From Paralithodes platypus (taxonomy: Eukaryota > Arthropoda > Malacostraca > Decapoda > Lithodidae): DNA of 64,000 nucleotides. The translations under genes were made by a program, and so were the position numbers. The notes under the pieces are model-generated. The model was not told where the DNA came from, did no database searches, and saw nothing but the letters and a program-made list of their open reading frames with translations. This document shows positions 7,576 to 18,189 of this stretch, one piece after another (the first letter of the stretch is position 1; each line of letters starts with the position of its first letter). The stretch lies in the NCBI GenBank assembly GCA_032716605.1, contig CM064492.1, positions 54,606,364 through 54,670,363 on the forward strand. The letters run 5' to 3'.

Positions 7576-10181
7576 GATGGTGGGGTTGGTGCTGGCCGCT
7601 TCGCCGGCTGGCTGGTGTTGGTCGAAGACTGGCCCTGACCTGGTTTATTTTGGCCGCGTCCTCTCTGACCTGAAAACCTATTCTGTCTATGCCTGTACTG
7701 ACCCTGGGGGGAGTGGGAGGACTTAGGCGGAAGAAATGGTTTAGATCCCCCTGGCTGGGCTTTAGTAGTAGGCCTGGGTTTGGGGAAGTTAAATGCAGGT
7801 TTCTTAGAAGGGGTGGGACTGTGCTTAACGGCCTGTGCCATATTGAACACCGTTCGCCATACTTCAGGGGACATTAAAGAAGGGGTAAGTACTGGTGACA
7901 TCACCACCTGGTTAGCAATGCGCTCAGGTAGCTTGCGAACTAACGACATCCTAAGATCTTGTCGTGCTCGCACCGCTTCAAGCAAGGCGGTGCGTATGTC
8001 ACCTAAGGATTGGATTGACGACTGAAGAATCAGTCGCCGGGATAACTCAACCGATCTTCGAGCATCCGCGTCTGCGATTGCCTGAGTAGATCGTAGTAAA
8101 GACTTAGCCACCTGCTGAAATACTATGTACTGTGAAAACAGGCGAAAAGCTTTTCCTCGTAGCCTAAATTCTCTGTCTAGGTGAGTAGGGGTAGGGGTAG
8201 TGAACGGGTCCTTCAGTTCACAAAGATTAATCTTAGGGGCAGCTAGGAATGCAAACAAAGCCGCCGGGACTCCGCCGGCAGAACCCACCGGCATGGAAAA
8301 CCATGAATGTGAGTCCTGAGGGATCTGGTGGGAAGATTTAGAAGTGAAAGTGGTTGCAAAGTTTTGAGCCTCTACCTCCCAATCCACCCAAGGTCCTGGA
8401 CCCAACTGTCCCACCTTCAAAACTGGATTAGCTGCGTCGTCTGTGACGGTCTGTAAATCTAGTTCAGGAGTAAGAGCTGACAGAGTCTTAATATCATTAA
8501 ACCCATCCAGCTTAGACCAGTCTGAAAATAGTTTTAAAGCTGAGGCAGGGGGTAAAGCAGGCTTAGAAGCATACACAAAATAATCCTGGTGATAATAACT
8601 AGGTATAGCCTTAATGTTTACGTCCAGAACATTACCTAAGGCATCCATGGCCCTTAATTTCTTTGACTTGTTGCCCTGGATAAACCACTCACGCGGTACC
8701 GGGAGTTCCCCTGACAAGGTAGGTTGGGCAAGCTCTGGTTTAGAGGGGTTCAAAAGAACCCATGACTCGTCTGGCCCATAAAGGAGGGGCATAGCTACCT
8801 TTCTAAGAGGTGCTTTGTCTAGAGGGGGTGGATTAACATCCGTTATGACCCTGACATTTGAAGTTGTCAATGCCGCCGTGGCAGGCTTAGTGCTCCTTGC
8901 AGGTGACAGAGTAGGAGGGTTAGGAATCTTAGATAAATCAATTGACGTCATCAGAGGCCGTACCGTAGAGCTTGTCGAGGGAGCCCCCAAGTCCATTGTG
9001 GGGTTTTCTTGTTGCTGGCCAAAAAATTTAGATAAAGCATGAGTAAGCAACCCATCAATTTCTTGTGCTGTAACAAACTGGTTAGATGAAGAACTTATAG
9101 GAGAATCATTATTATCTCTTGCGGCGTCCAAGCCTGAGCCTGACCCTTGTCCTTCCATATCCGAAATTATTGAAACTTCGTCTTTTTCCTCCCGATCCTC
9201 CTGAGAAGACCCCGCCGAGGCAGGGGTACCTTGTTTCCAAGATAAGTCTGGGATAGAGGATGGGGTCGCCGCGTCCCTGTGGACGTCGGCTACTGTGTGA
9301 CTCGTATGAGTCGGACGTGGGTGGTCAGACCGTGGTTGGGCAAACCGCCAAACACCAAGGCCCTGGCCTACGCTCTCTTGAGAGTCTGAAACATTCTCAA
9401 TTATTGACCCTCCTGAACTTTCCATTTCCAGGGTTAAAATATTAATTGGCAACTCCTCTTTAGGGACAGGTGCTGCACTGGACTCAGAGGCCCTAACACA
9501 AACTTTGTCAGGTGTAGAGGTACGATGAGATGCACTAGACTTAGGGGAATGTCGAGAGGACTTCCGATGTGAATCCTTTTTTGAGGATTTATGGCTGCGG
9601 TGTGACCGCGAACTAGTCTTAGATCTGGAAGAATCTCCGCCGTGACCACTGGTGGAATCTTCCGTCTTACTCTTCTTACTCTCCGGCGAAGAGGCCCGAC
9701 TAGAAGACTGTTGTCTGAGAGGTGACCTTGACCTAGATCTCGCCTGCGACGAGGAGGCGGATGCCGGGGGTGTAGGCTCTCTCGGGCGTTTAGTTGTAGT
9801 CGCAGACGATACAGAACCCTGACTAGTCTCCGTCGGCTTAACACTCGTGACTCTAGAGGAACGTTTAGGGGGAGGGTGTTCTGACAGCAATCTATCCCAA
9901 AGTGGGACGTTGTCACATTGAAGTGACTTATGCGCGACAATGGTAGTGTAGGCCGACATTTGTTGTCGAACCTCTCTCAACGCTACCGCCGCGGTCTTAT
10001 CGTTATCACAAAGGACTTTAACAGCTAATTGAGAACAAAAGGAACAATTATGCATCACCCAGAGACCCCTTGAACGGTCTAGACATTTAACACACCTTAT
10101 GCAAAGGGTGTGTGCAAAAATAGGGATACCAGCACAAGTAGGGGTAATGCACAGGGCAAAAACTGGGGCCACGGTAGCCAT
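7566..10181 (-). CDS. DIRS-B gag-like protein (B1)
   Basis: This 871-aa frame is the first ORF of the element. The N-terminus has a Cys/His cluster (C11, C16, H24, C27, C30, C33, C46, C49), perhaps a zinc-binding head. Residues about 115-225 are rich in RS and SR pairs, like splicing SR proteins. A conserved central region (about 465-800, from MPLLYGPDESW to MSPEVWRTVFNMAQ) is shared with the DIRS-D gag. The tail is basic and Gly/Arg/Gln-rich (RGRGQNKPGQGQ), suited to RNA binding. The ATG at 10179-10181 begins MATVAPVFALC. The last codons are tca aaa aac taa, a -1 slippery site directly before the stop. Presumed ribonucleoprotein component. Confidence 0.88.
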   Translation of the reverse strand: MATVAPVFALCITPTCAGIPIFAHTLCIRCVKCLDRSRGLWVMHNCSFCSQLAVKVLCDNDKTAAVALREVRQQMSAYTTIVAHKSLQCDNVPLWDRLLSEHPPPKRSSRVTSVKPTETSQGSVSSATTTKRPREPTPPASASSSQARSRSRSPLRQQSSSRASSPESKKSKTEDSTSGHGGDSSRSKTSSRSHRSHKSSKKDSHRKSSRHSPKSSASHRTSTPDKVCVRASESSAAPVPKEELPINILTLEMESSGGSIIENVSDSQESVGQGLGVWRFAQPRSDHPRPTHTSHTVADVHRDAATPSSIPDLSWKQGTPASAGSSQEDREEKDEVSIISDMEGQGSGSGLDAARDNNDSPISSSSNQFVTAQEIDGLLTHALSKFFGQQQENPTMDLGAPSTSSTVRPLMTSIDLSKIPNPPTLSPARSTKPATAALTTSNVRVITDVNPPPLDKAPLRKVAMPLLYGPDESWVLLNPSKPELAQPTLSGELPVPREWFIQGNKSKKLRAMDALGNVLDVNIKAIPSYYHQDYFVYASKPALPPASALKLFSDWSKLDGFNDIKTLSALTPELDLQTVTDDAANPVLKVGQLGPGPWVDWEVEAQNFATTFTSKSSHQIPQDSHSWFSMPVGSAGGVPAALFAFLAAPKINLCELKDPFTTPTPTHLDREFRLRGKAFRLFSQYIVFQQVAKSLLRSTQAIADADARRSVELSRRLILQSSIQSLGDIRTALLEAVRARQDLRMSLVRKLPERIANQVVMSPVLTPSLMSPEVWRTVFNMAQAVKHSPTPSKKPAFNFPKPRPTTKAQPGGSKPFLPPKSSHSPQGQYRHRQNRFSGQRGRGQNKPGQGQSSTNTSQPAKRPAPTPPSKN
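7569..7575 (-). promoter_or_regulatory. Putative -1 ribosomal frameshift heptamer A AAA AAC (B1)
   Basis: In the gag frame the message reads tcA AAA AAC taa. A one-base backward slip gives AAA AAA CTA AAG, exactly the pol frame, which stays open through RT. A GC-rich inverted repeat (CTCC...GGAG, with GGC/GCC inside) starts about 14 bases further on in B1 but is weak in B2. A AAA AAC is a known efficient -1 slippery sequence in other systems; its use here is inference. Confidence 0.75.
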
Positions 10182-11957
10182 GACAGAGACTGGTGGGTGA
10201 AAACTACCGCCGGGTCTGTATTGGTCCGCCGGAGCTCAGCTCTGGAAAAAACAAGAAAATTTCCAGGAATTAATGCTCATAAGGGTAATCCAACATGATC
10301 GCACACCAGTGTTAATAACCCGCCGGGTAACGAGATGCAAAGACACAACTAACACATCTCGCCACGCGGCGGGGTGTAAAGTCTAAACAAATCTTTTGCT
10401 AAAGAAAGTGAAGAATACCCTCTGATATAATGGTCCAGCATGGCACTTATAGTCTCTCGGAGGAGGTGACTGTCTCAAGATTCAATTTTGTAACAAAGCA
10501 ACCCCCCAAAAAGACGCCGGCCCTTGAATTATTATAGTAGAATAGCCCAGGGCAGGATGATACGAGATCTAATGTTTAACGAATTGTCCCAAAAGATCGC
10601 CGTAAGATCGAAGGCGGCGATACCTGATAGTATCACTAATTAAATAGGTTAAAATGAATTTTGTAAAATTCCTTAATTCCTCCACCTAGGAGCACCCGCC
10701 GGGTGTGAGAATCGATATATAACCTAATTGAACCTTCAATCGCCGTAAATAGTAAAGGCAGCGATACACAGAGTATCACTATAATGGATCGGTTAACTAA
10801 CTGGAAGACCTAAGTCGTTCATCTCACCCTACCCAGGTGCACCCGCCGGGTGAGAAGTTTTAAAAGTTAACCCCATAAGTTCTTCCTGTCCCCGCTTCTT
10901 TGTAAAAGATCGCCGGGGAGGAAAGCCTAAACAACAGCTAGGTTTTTTCATGTGGTTGTCGTAAAACCAGGTAGAAAAAACTCCTAAAACGTATGTCCAC
11001 AAGGACGCCGTTTTATATGGATGGGTACAGCCATCCCGCCGGGAATCAAAGGAGGCCTGAAACCAGGCACCCACAGAGACGCAGTCCTGGAGAGCCACAG
11101 ACACACCCCACCCGCCGGGGATACAAGCCAGTGTCAACAACCACGTGTGGCCCAACACTGCTCTCGGCCAGGATTTTTTCACGGTGAAACCGAGAAAAAA
11201 CCCGCCGGAAGGAAACCCACCCTGAACAGATACCATCTGAACAACACACGACACGAGGATAGCCACGCACGGCTAACCCAAGGTCACAACATAATCCGTG
11301 GAATTAGCCAATACACAACTAAACCAGGAAACAATTATAGTCCGAGGAATTAGCCAATACACAACTAAAACCCGGATACACATGACACAGTAGGGCATAT
11401 TTATAAATAATAAATAATAACACTAGTACATGTGGCAAAGCTACGAGCGGCTGGCTAGGCCTAGGCAGACGGCATAGAAACAGTTGAAATATACACACAC
11501 TGGAAATATCACAACAGGAACCACCGCCAACACACCACCGAGCAACAACTTCCAACCCAGGGAAGACTGACTCGGGACCCAGAAAAAACTTCACTAAGTG
11601 AAGAAAAATACGCTGGGAACGTCAGAAAACACAGCTTACCTCATCAGAAAGATAAAAGGCAGCAATAATTAACGCGTAGTGAAAGCCGCCTGCATCACAA
11701 ACTAACTCAACTGTGAAAAAGTTCACATGTCCACAACGTGACCACGAGGGTACATCCGAAATAGATGCCCCATACACTCGACCCAAAATACACTGCACTG
11801 CGGGCAACCAGCCCAGGACACTCCTGCTACGCCTATCCTAACCTTACTCGATACATCCTGGAGTAAACAAATGAGAAAAAACTCACTAGGGACGCAACGA
11901 ATGCGGAACCAGCGGAGCGTGGGGAGGCACGTCCGGGCGGGCTGAGCGCAGAGCAGA
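10182..11957 (-). other. DIRS B1 leader between gag and left ITR
   Basis: Non-coding, A+T-rich, about 1.8 kb. It holds repeated CGCCGG-centred words: near-palindromic CACCCGCCGGGTG at about 10693 and 10840, AACCCGCCGGGTAA at about 10317, CCCGCCGGG at about 11035, and GATCGCCG variants at 10598, 10739 and 10908. Short modules of about 150 bp (GATCGCCGTAA...GGCGGCGATAC...TATCAC) recur at about 10593 and 10738. The many small ORFs here differ between B1 and B2 and I do not accept them. Confidence 0.75.
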
Positions 11958-12268
11958 GAAGGAAGAATGACGCCTGAATCAGCGTCTGGTCAGAAATCCA
12001 CACAAGTACATCCACGATATGATGGAAAGCTTATTGGATAGTTATTCTTATTTTCTTTTTATTTTTATTTTTTACGAAGTTTTTTCGTAGTGAGAACCCA
12101 ATTCATAATGACTGAAGCCATGAGTGAGGTCGCGTGCGCTCATGATGAAGGCTCCTCAGTTTTTAAATGCTCTGCGCGGTAGATTCAAAACTACGGCGGA
12201 TTAGTGTTTGAAGAGGATGCCTTATGTAATAGGCATGTTCGTCAATGATGGAGGGGCCACTAATAAAT
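11958..12268 (-). repeat. DIRS B1 left ITR
   Basis: Inverted copy of 3633-3944. The outer end is ...CCACTAATAAAT at 12268 and the next base begins the second piece of the split palindrome. Confidence 0.92.
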
Positions 12269-12371
12269 ATATGTTTATTATGATTCAGCTATTAAATTAT
12301 TTCATTAACAAATAGAAATAAGATAGGGCTACCTGAGTTTAACGGCGTTGAACACACCGCAATGAGAGGTT
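12269..12371. repeat. Right part (103 bp) of the 262-bp palindrome split by DIRS B1
   Basis: Exact reverse complement of 3434-3536. Joined to 3565-3592 it completes the 131-bp right arm. It ends at GAGAGGTT (12371), after which DIRS-B0 leader sequence begins. Confidence 0.9.
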
Positions 12372-15134
12372 CAAGTGCCGACACGACAGAGACTGGGGGA
12401 AACTACCCCGCCCCCGGGAACTACCTGGTCACCTGGTGCAACACCGGTACTCCGCCGTGGAAAGAGAAATTTCCGGGGATTAATGCTCATAGGGTTACAC
12501 CCAAAAAATGGTACAAAATATGTGCCTCAAAACCGCCGGTCAACGAACCGTAGCACTCCACCACTACTTTTCGTTGTCCCTTTAGTATCATATTAAAGAT
12601 TTCAGCATATCTTTTACCCGTCCAGAAGATTTAAGCATATCTTCTGAATCCTCAATAAAGATGAAGTCTTGCAAGTATCCCTTTACACTTGAAACACTAG
12701 TAAGATTCCGGCATCTTTTTATCCTATAAAAAGTCGAAGCCTATCTTAATCTCTAATCTGGCTTCTCCCAGAAGCTCTCATAGATCGCTGTCTTGAAGGC
12801 CGTGATACCCTATTGTATCAATCAATCAATTGTTTGGCAAATTATCGCGAATTGCAAATCAGTTAATATAACCACCCAAAGGTACAACCGCCGGGTTTGA
12901 CATGCAATGTCAAACCAATTGTACCTGCCCCAGACCTCTTTGTAAAAAGGTCGCCGGGAGGGAAAGACTAAACAAACAAACGGCATTGTTTCAATGGCCT
13001 ATTAAAGATTTCAGCATATTTTTTACCTGTCCAAAAGAATTAAACATAACTCCTTAATCCTCATAAAGATGAAGCATATCTTTAATAAAGATGAAGTCTT
13101 TCAAGTATCCCTTTACACTTGAAACACTAGTAAGATTCAGGCATCTTTTATCCCATAAAAAGTCTAAGCCTATCTTAATCTCTAATCCGGCTTCTCCCAG
13201 AAGCCCTCATAGATCGCCGTCTTGAAGGCCGTGATACCCTATTGTATCCATCAATTGTTTGGCAAATTATCTCGAATCGCAAATTCGTTAATATAACCAC
13301 CCGCCGGGTTTGATATGCAATGTCAAACCAATGATACCTGCTCCAGACCTCTTTGTAAAAAGGTCGCCGGGAGGTAAAGACCAAACAAACCGACAGCATT
13401 GTTTCAATGGCTTTGAAAAGCAGAGAAAACCAAGTCCAACAGGTGTCAGCCTGATCACCTAGAAAACTGTGTGGAGCCCCCCTCGACGGGAATAACCCAG
13501 GAAGCCTGATCCCAGGCTCGACCATAGAAAACGCAGTTTCTGATGAGCCCTCAAGCGACCAAACTCGTTGGGGTAACTACCTATTTTAGCCATCCTGACT
13601 AAAACTCGGTAAACAAAAACGGTGTTCTCGGAGCAACGAGAAAAACGCCGGAAAGGCAACCCACACTAAACGATACATTACAGGAGCGCGTAATGCATAA
13701 AGCAATGAATAACACAGGAAGCCTGATCCCAGGCTCGACCACAGAAAACGCAGTTTCTTATGAGCCCTCAAGCGACCAGACCTTTGTAAAAGATCGCCGG
13801 GGAGGAAATACAACAACAGCATAGTTTTATATTGGCTTTGCAAAACCGAAAAAACTACAAACAACATGTGTCCGTATGAACACTGTTAGATGGGTACAGC
13901 CAACCCGCCGGGAAACAAAAGGAGCCTGCAACAGGCACCCCAGAGACGCAGTCCTGGGGAGCTACAGACACCCACTCGCCGGGGAAACAAGCCTGTTTTA
14001 AAACCACGCGTGGCCAAAACTCGGCAACCAGCCGGGGTTATCAAGGTGAAACCGAGAAAAACCCGCCGGAAAAAACCCACCCCGTCCAGATACCATCTGA
14101 ACGCACCACCGGACCGAGGCGTAGCCAAAACACAACTAACGCCGGGCCCAACAAAGTCCGTGGAATTAGCCAATACCCAACTAACCCAGGACACAAAAAT
14201 AGTCCGTGGAAATAGCCAATACACAACTAAACCAGGACACACATGACACAGTAGTACATATTGAGAAAATAAATCAATAACACTTGTATATGTGGTAAAG
14301 CTACGAGAGGCTGGCTAGGCCTAGGCAGACGGATAACATTGACATGTCGGAATATAAACAAAAAGCACTGAATTATATCACAACAGGAACCACCGCCAAC
14401 ACACCACTGTAGCAAATACTTCCGGCAAAGGGAAGAACTGACTCGGGACCCAGAAAAAACTTCACTAAGTGAAGAAAAATACGCTGGGAACGTCAGCAAA
14501 AATACGCTACCTCATCAGAAAGATAAAAGGAAGCAATAACGCGTAATGAAAGCCGCCTGCATCACAAAGCTAGCTAACTGTGAAAAAGTTCACCTGTCCA
14601 CAACAGGACCACGAGGGTACATCCGAAATAGATGCCCCAAACACACGACCCAAAATACACTGCACTGCGGGCAACCAGCCCAGGACACTCCTGCTACGTC
14701 TATCCTAACCTTACTCGATACATCCCGGAGTAAACAAATGAGAAAAAACTCACTAGGGACGCAGCAAATGCGGAACCAGCGGAGCGTGGAGAGACACGTC
14801 CGGGCCGGCTGATCGCAGAGCAGAGAAGGAAGAATGACGCCTGAATCAGCGTCTGGTCAAAGATCCACACAAGTACATCTACGATATGATGGAAAGCTTA
14901 TTGGATAGTTATTCTTATTTTCTGTTTGTTTTTATTTTTTACAAAGTTTTTTCGTAGTGAGAACCCAATTCATAATGACTGAAGCCATGAGTGAGGTCGC
15001 GTGCGCTCATGATGAGGGCTCCTCAGATTTTAAATGCTCTGCGCGGTAGATTCAAACTACGGCGGATTAGTGTTTGAAGAGGATGCCTTATGTAATAGGC
15101 ATGTTCGTCAATGATGGAGGGGCCACTAATAAAT
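12372..15134 (-). mobile_element. DIRS-B copy B0: leader and left ITR
   Basis: From 12385 the sequence matches the bases just upstream of gag in B1 (CGACAGAGACTGG..., compare about 10180), but gag itself is gone, so the deletion or the palindrome insertion removed gag and most of pol. The leader is longer than in B1 or B2 because of tandem duplication. The left ITR (about 14826-15134) ends in ...CCACTAATAAAT at 15134. Its inner part carries the same CAGCGTCTGGTC and GTAGTGAGAACCC blocks as B1. It is more diverged than B1 is from B2. Confidence 0.85.
12591..13410 (-). repeat. Tandem duplication (about 405-bp unit) in the B0 leader
   Basis: Two adjacent units begin with TATTAAAGATTTCAGCATAT (about 12591 and 12999) and continue through CAAGTATCCCTTTACACTTG, GAAACACTAGTAAGATTC, GGCTTCTCCCAGAAGC and the CCGCCGGGTTTGA and GGTCGCCGGGAGG motifs. 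The second unit has small indels. A second, shorter repeat (CAGGAAGCCTGATCCCAGG and about 70 following bases) occurs at about 13488 and 13713. Confidence 0.85.
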
Positions 15135-15740
15135 AATCTAATAGTAATACTGTACTGTACATACTCTTACATGCAAGTTTAAAGACCGCTTCATCCACAG
15201 GGATCGTGGTTTTAGTCTCTACTGTAGTACAGTACAATAAAGACCTGCCACAACACAGCCCCATCATGTCATCACAGTGGCCGATGTTGGTATAGCGCTA
15301 ACAGTGTATCAGCAAGACTCGACAAAGTCCCCCTGAAGCCCTTGCACCATGCGAATCTGCACCACACCAGCCTCAACCGTGCTACAATAAGACAGCAATA
15401 AGAACTCACTGTAACTGCTACAGAGACTGACTGCACCACTGAAATGGCGGGTGGTGGGTTCGCTGCATCCCATTTGTATATGGAGGGTCTTTAAACCTGT
15501 TATTTTGTAATAGCCTTTACGTATAAAACGTAATGCTTGATAAAGAAGATTGGAGGTGGACATCATCAGTCTTATTTCCATGCTACAAACGATTCCATAA
15601 TACAAACAATAGGTTAGGAAATATACAATGAAGAGCGAGCTGTTAATTAAACTGAGTGCAGTATACTGTGCATACAATATTTAAGAATAATCATGTTACA
15701 AAAATAAAAATATGTGTATCCTTAGCCTAGGTAGTTATCT
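15135..15740. other. Stretch without recognisable genes
   Basis: A+T-rich spacer after B0. Open frames here (for example 15309-15677, minus) show no family resemblance and I do not support them. Confidence 0.6.
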
Positions 15741-15743
15741 GTT

Positions 15744-16445
15744 ATAGAGTTCGCCACCTGCAAGTGGCACCGATTAGCGAGTCGCCCATCGGTAATTTGT
15801 TTAGGGTTTATTCCCCTAGATGGGTTACCCACCAAGGCTAGCGAGTCCCATCCACCCGGAAACACCCCTGTCAGATAACAGGGGGAGCACTAACACCAGA
15901 GACAACCCTATCACATAGGGGAAGAGTGAAGGAGGGGATTCACACAAACTCCTCAGGGGAGCTCAGTGACCCTGACTCATACATTAGGGGAAAGAGGGTC
16001 TAGGTTGTGCCATTCAAGGCTGGACTGGTTAGTGGAAGAGGACTCCCCCCAGACTATGAAGGAAACCCCAGTGCGCAAGAGGGCCATGGAGGACGAGGAG
16101 GAGTTCAGTTACCCCGACTCCTCTGAGTCCACCAGGACCCCCTCGCACACCATAGTCAAGACCCTCACCATCACCAATACCAAACCCCACACCACCTACC
16201 TCTTCCCATCCTCCCCCAGTCACTTTCCCTGCAATACTAACTCCTCTGTGTATGTGTTTCCTCTATATTTCAACTTAAATTATCCTTTAATCCACTTAAA
16301 AATTATATACAAAAGTACAGTCAGGTCTCCATATACACACGTTTTATATACACTGTTTCGTTTGGACACAGTAACCCCAAAAGTTCCAAAGTCTGCCACA
16401 ACACGGAAAAGTCGGGATCATACACGGGTGGCGGCCCAAACCTAG
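15744..16445 (+). other. Possible 5' end of a LINE or other element, with a short ORF start
   Basis: From about 15744 the base composition changes and a structured leader-like stretch is followed by an ATG at 16056-16058 that opens a Ser/Thr/Pro-rich frame (KETPVRKRAMEDEEEFSYPD...), which ends at 16445. Acidic, low-complexity N-termini of this kind occur in LINE ORF1 proteins, but no domain is visible and the frame runs into A+T-rich sequence after about 16250. It may be an unrelated chance ORF or a truncated element. Weak call. Confidence 0.25.
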
Positions 16446-16935
16446 GTATATATTATAGGTTTGAGTCCCGAAGGGAAGAAGGAAAACCTAATTCAGTACT
16501 TAGTAGTGGCCCCAAAATCATTGACGATATACCTATTAGTATAATAGTTCACTTTCAAGCGCCGCGGGTAGCCAGTTTGAAACGACCGCCGCGGGAAGAA
16601 AGAGTCCTACGTCATAAGTGCAACGCTAATTCTCTTATGGAATCGTCTTATGATTGGGGTACTCCCTACGAAAAAACTTTCTTAAAAAATAAAAAATATA
16701 AAATATCTTAAAACTTGTTATATAAATGCTTTCCATCTCGGTGGATTTCTTGCGTGGATTCTATCCCTGACGCTGCTCCCTGAGACGCCATTCTCCCTTC
16801 AATGACATATTAAGACTAAACTCAAGATATCAAACGAATGGGAAGGGGATGGAAGGGAGGGCCCTACATCATTAATGATTTCGGGGCCACTACTAAATAT
16901 TAGGTTTTCCTTCTTCCCTCCGGGACTCAAACCTA

Positions 16936-16995
16936 TAATTTATTAGTGGCGATATGCCTGATATCTAAGACTGGAGGGGGACATTCGTGACAATA
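16936..16995 (-). repeat. ICR of the mini-DIRS, with a small deletion
   Basis: Reads ATTTATTAGTGGC then GATATGCCTGAT, whereas the left end (complement of 18490 inward) has CCCTCCATCATTGAC between these. The following CTAAGACTGGAGGGGGACATTC is shared with B1 (4131) and B2 (33147). Confidence 0.75.
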
Positions 16996-16999
16996 TCAA

Positions 17000-18189
17000 A
17001 CCACTAACAAACACCATAGGTAGAGACAAAGAATCATATAACAATTTAAGTCTTTATTGCTTACATACAATAAAAGTAAAAAATTGGAAAGAAAAGCAAT
17101 GCGTTATTTCAAAGAATATCTGCTTATATTTGACCGATTAGGTACATCTGATAAGATCTCGCATTGAGATCCATAAAAATGTTGACTAGGAGCCTATTTG
17201 TGGTCCTGTTCAACTCATACAGACACATATATCCTTAGATTATATCTTCTGTCCTTAAACTTATTTGTACATTTCATAAAATGTGTTCACTTTATTCATA
17301 CTATATAGTTGTAACTATGATAGATATCTTCAAAAATAGAAAAATATTTTAGAGCTCTAGAACCAGCTCGGCTTATTAAGTATCACAGCTCGTGACCTTA
17401 TCACATTATCTGGCGGAGGGGCTCCATTGTTCTGCGCCTGCGCGGCGAGAAAAAGGCAACTACTGTACATCGAATAGTCCGCCGGAAAGAGAAACCAAAA
17501 CTATCAGGGGTGTTGACATATCTGTGAAAGCCAACACCCCCAAACACCCCCAAACACCCCACACACCACAAGGACGTCTCCTGGGCCCTTGTAAACATGT
17601 AAAATAATCACAACATGCCAAAACAAGGGATACATCTTAGGGCTACAATAGTAACATAATTTTATTAATAAAATATTACCCCTAGCCCACTAAGGAGACC
17701 CCTACTGAGGCTGGCCACGAGGCTCGTAGTAATCATCATCTTGGCTGGTTACCTTACCTCCTGGAGACACAGCAACATCACATGGCGAGGGCCCCACGAG
17801 AGAGGGGAAGCGCAGACTCGGACTCGAGAAGGTTCCACACCACGTGTGACAACCCTTGCTAGAGCGTCTGCTAATAACTATAATGCAACTACCTCATAGA
17901 GTCGGTCTGAAGCATATTCCTTCAAATATAGTAGCCTCCTAACTATTAGATAATAGCAAGGCTAAGGCGCATAGAAACAAAAAACAAAAAACACATGAGG
18001 CGCTGATCCTGGGGGACATGAAAGCGCCTGTACAAAGTACCCTATTTTAACACTTCCTGCGGGCATACCAATGGGGCAGTCTGTGCTAGCTAATCTAAAA
18101 CCTGTTCAATACAACTCAGATATATACAAATGAGCAAGGACTCACTAGAAGAGAGCGAACGAAGAATAAAGCGGGAGCACAGGCCGCGC
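17000..18189. other. Internal non-coding region of the mini-DIRS
   Basis: About 1.2 kb with no supported ORF. It includes a CAACACCCCC/AAACACCCC simple repeat (17528-17560), a fragment like the DIRS-B 3' region (TATCACAGCTC, 17384) and some leader-like sequence (GTACATCG...CGCCGG, about 17465-17485). Confidence 0.6.

Larger units (their letters stand above)
3593..12268 (-). mobile_element. Full-length DIRS-B retrotransposon, copy B1
   Basis: The 8676-bp element is oriented on the minus strand: left ITR (11958-12268), leader, gag, pol (RT, RNase H, methyltransferase-like region), YR, G-run, ICR (from 4087) and right ITR with extension (3593-4086). The ITRs are about 311 bp inverted copies. 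The ICR joins the complement of the outer left ITR end to the complement of the outer right extension, as in DIRS1 of Dictyostelium, where it templates a circular DNA that the recombinase integrates. The borders are fixed to the base by the palindrome it split. There is no target duplication. All three genes are open, so the copy may be competent. Confidence 0.95.

Noticed and set aside
15966..16445. Host gene of 159 aa
   Set aside because: No domain, low-complexity N-terminus, A+T-rich and repetitive second half; kept only as a weak element-end call.
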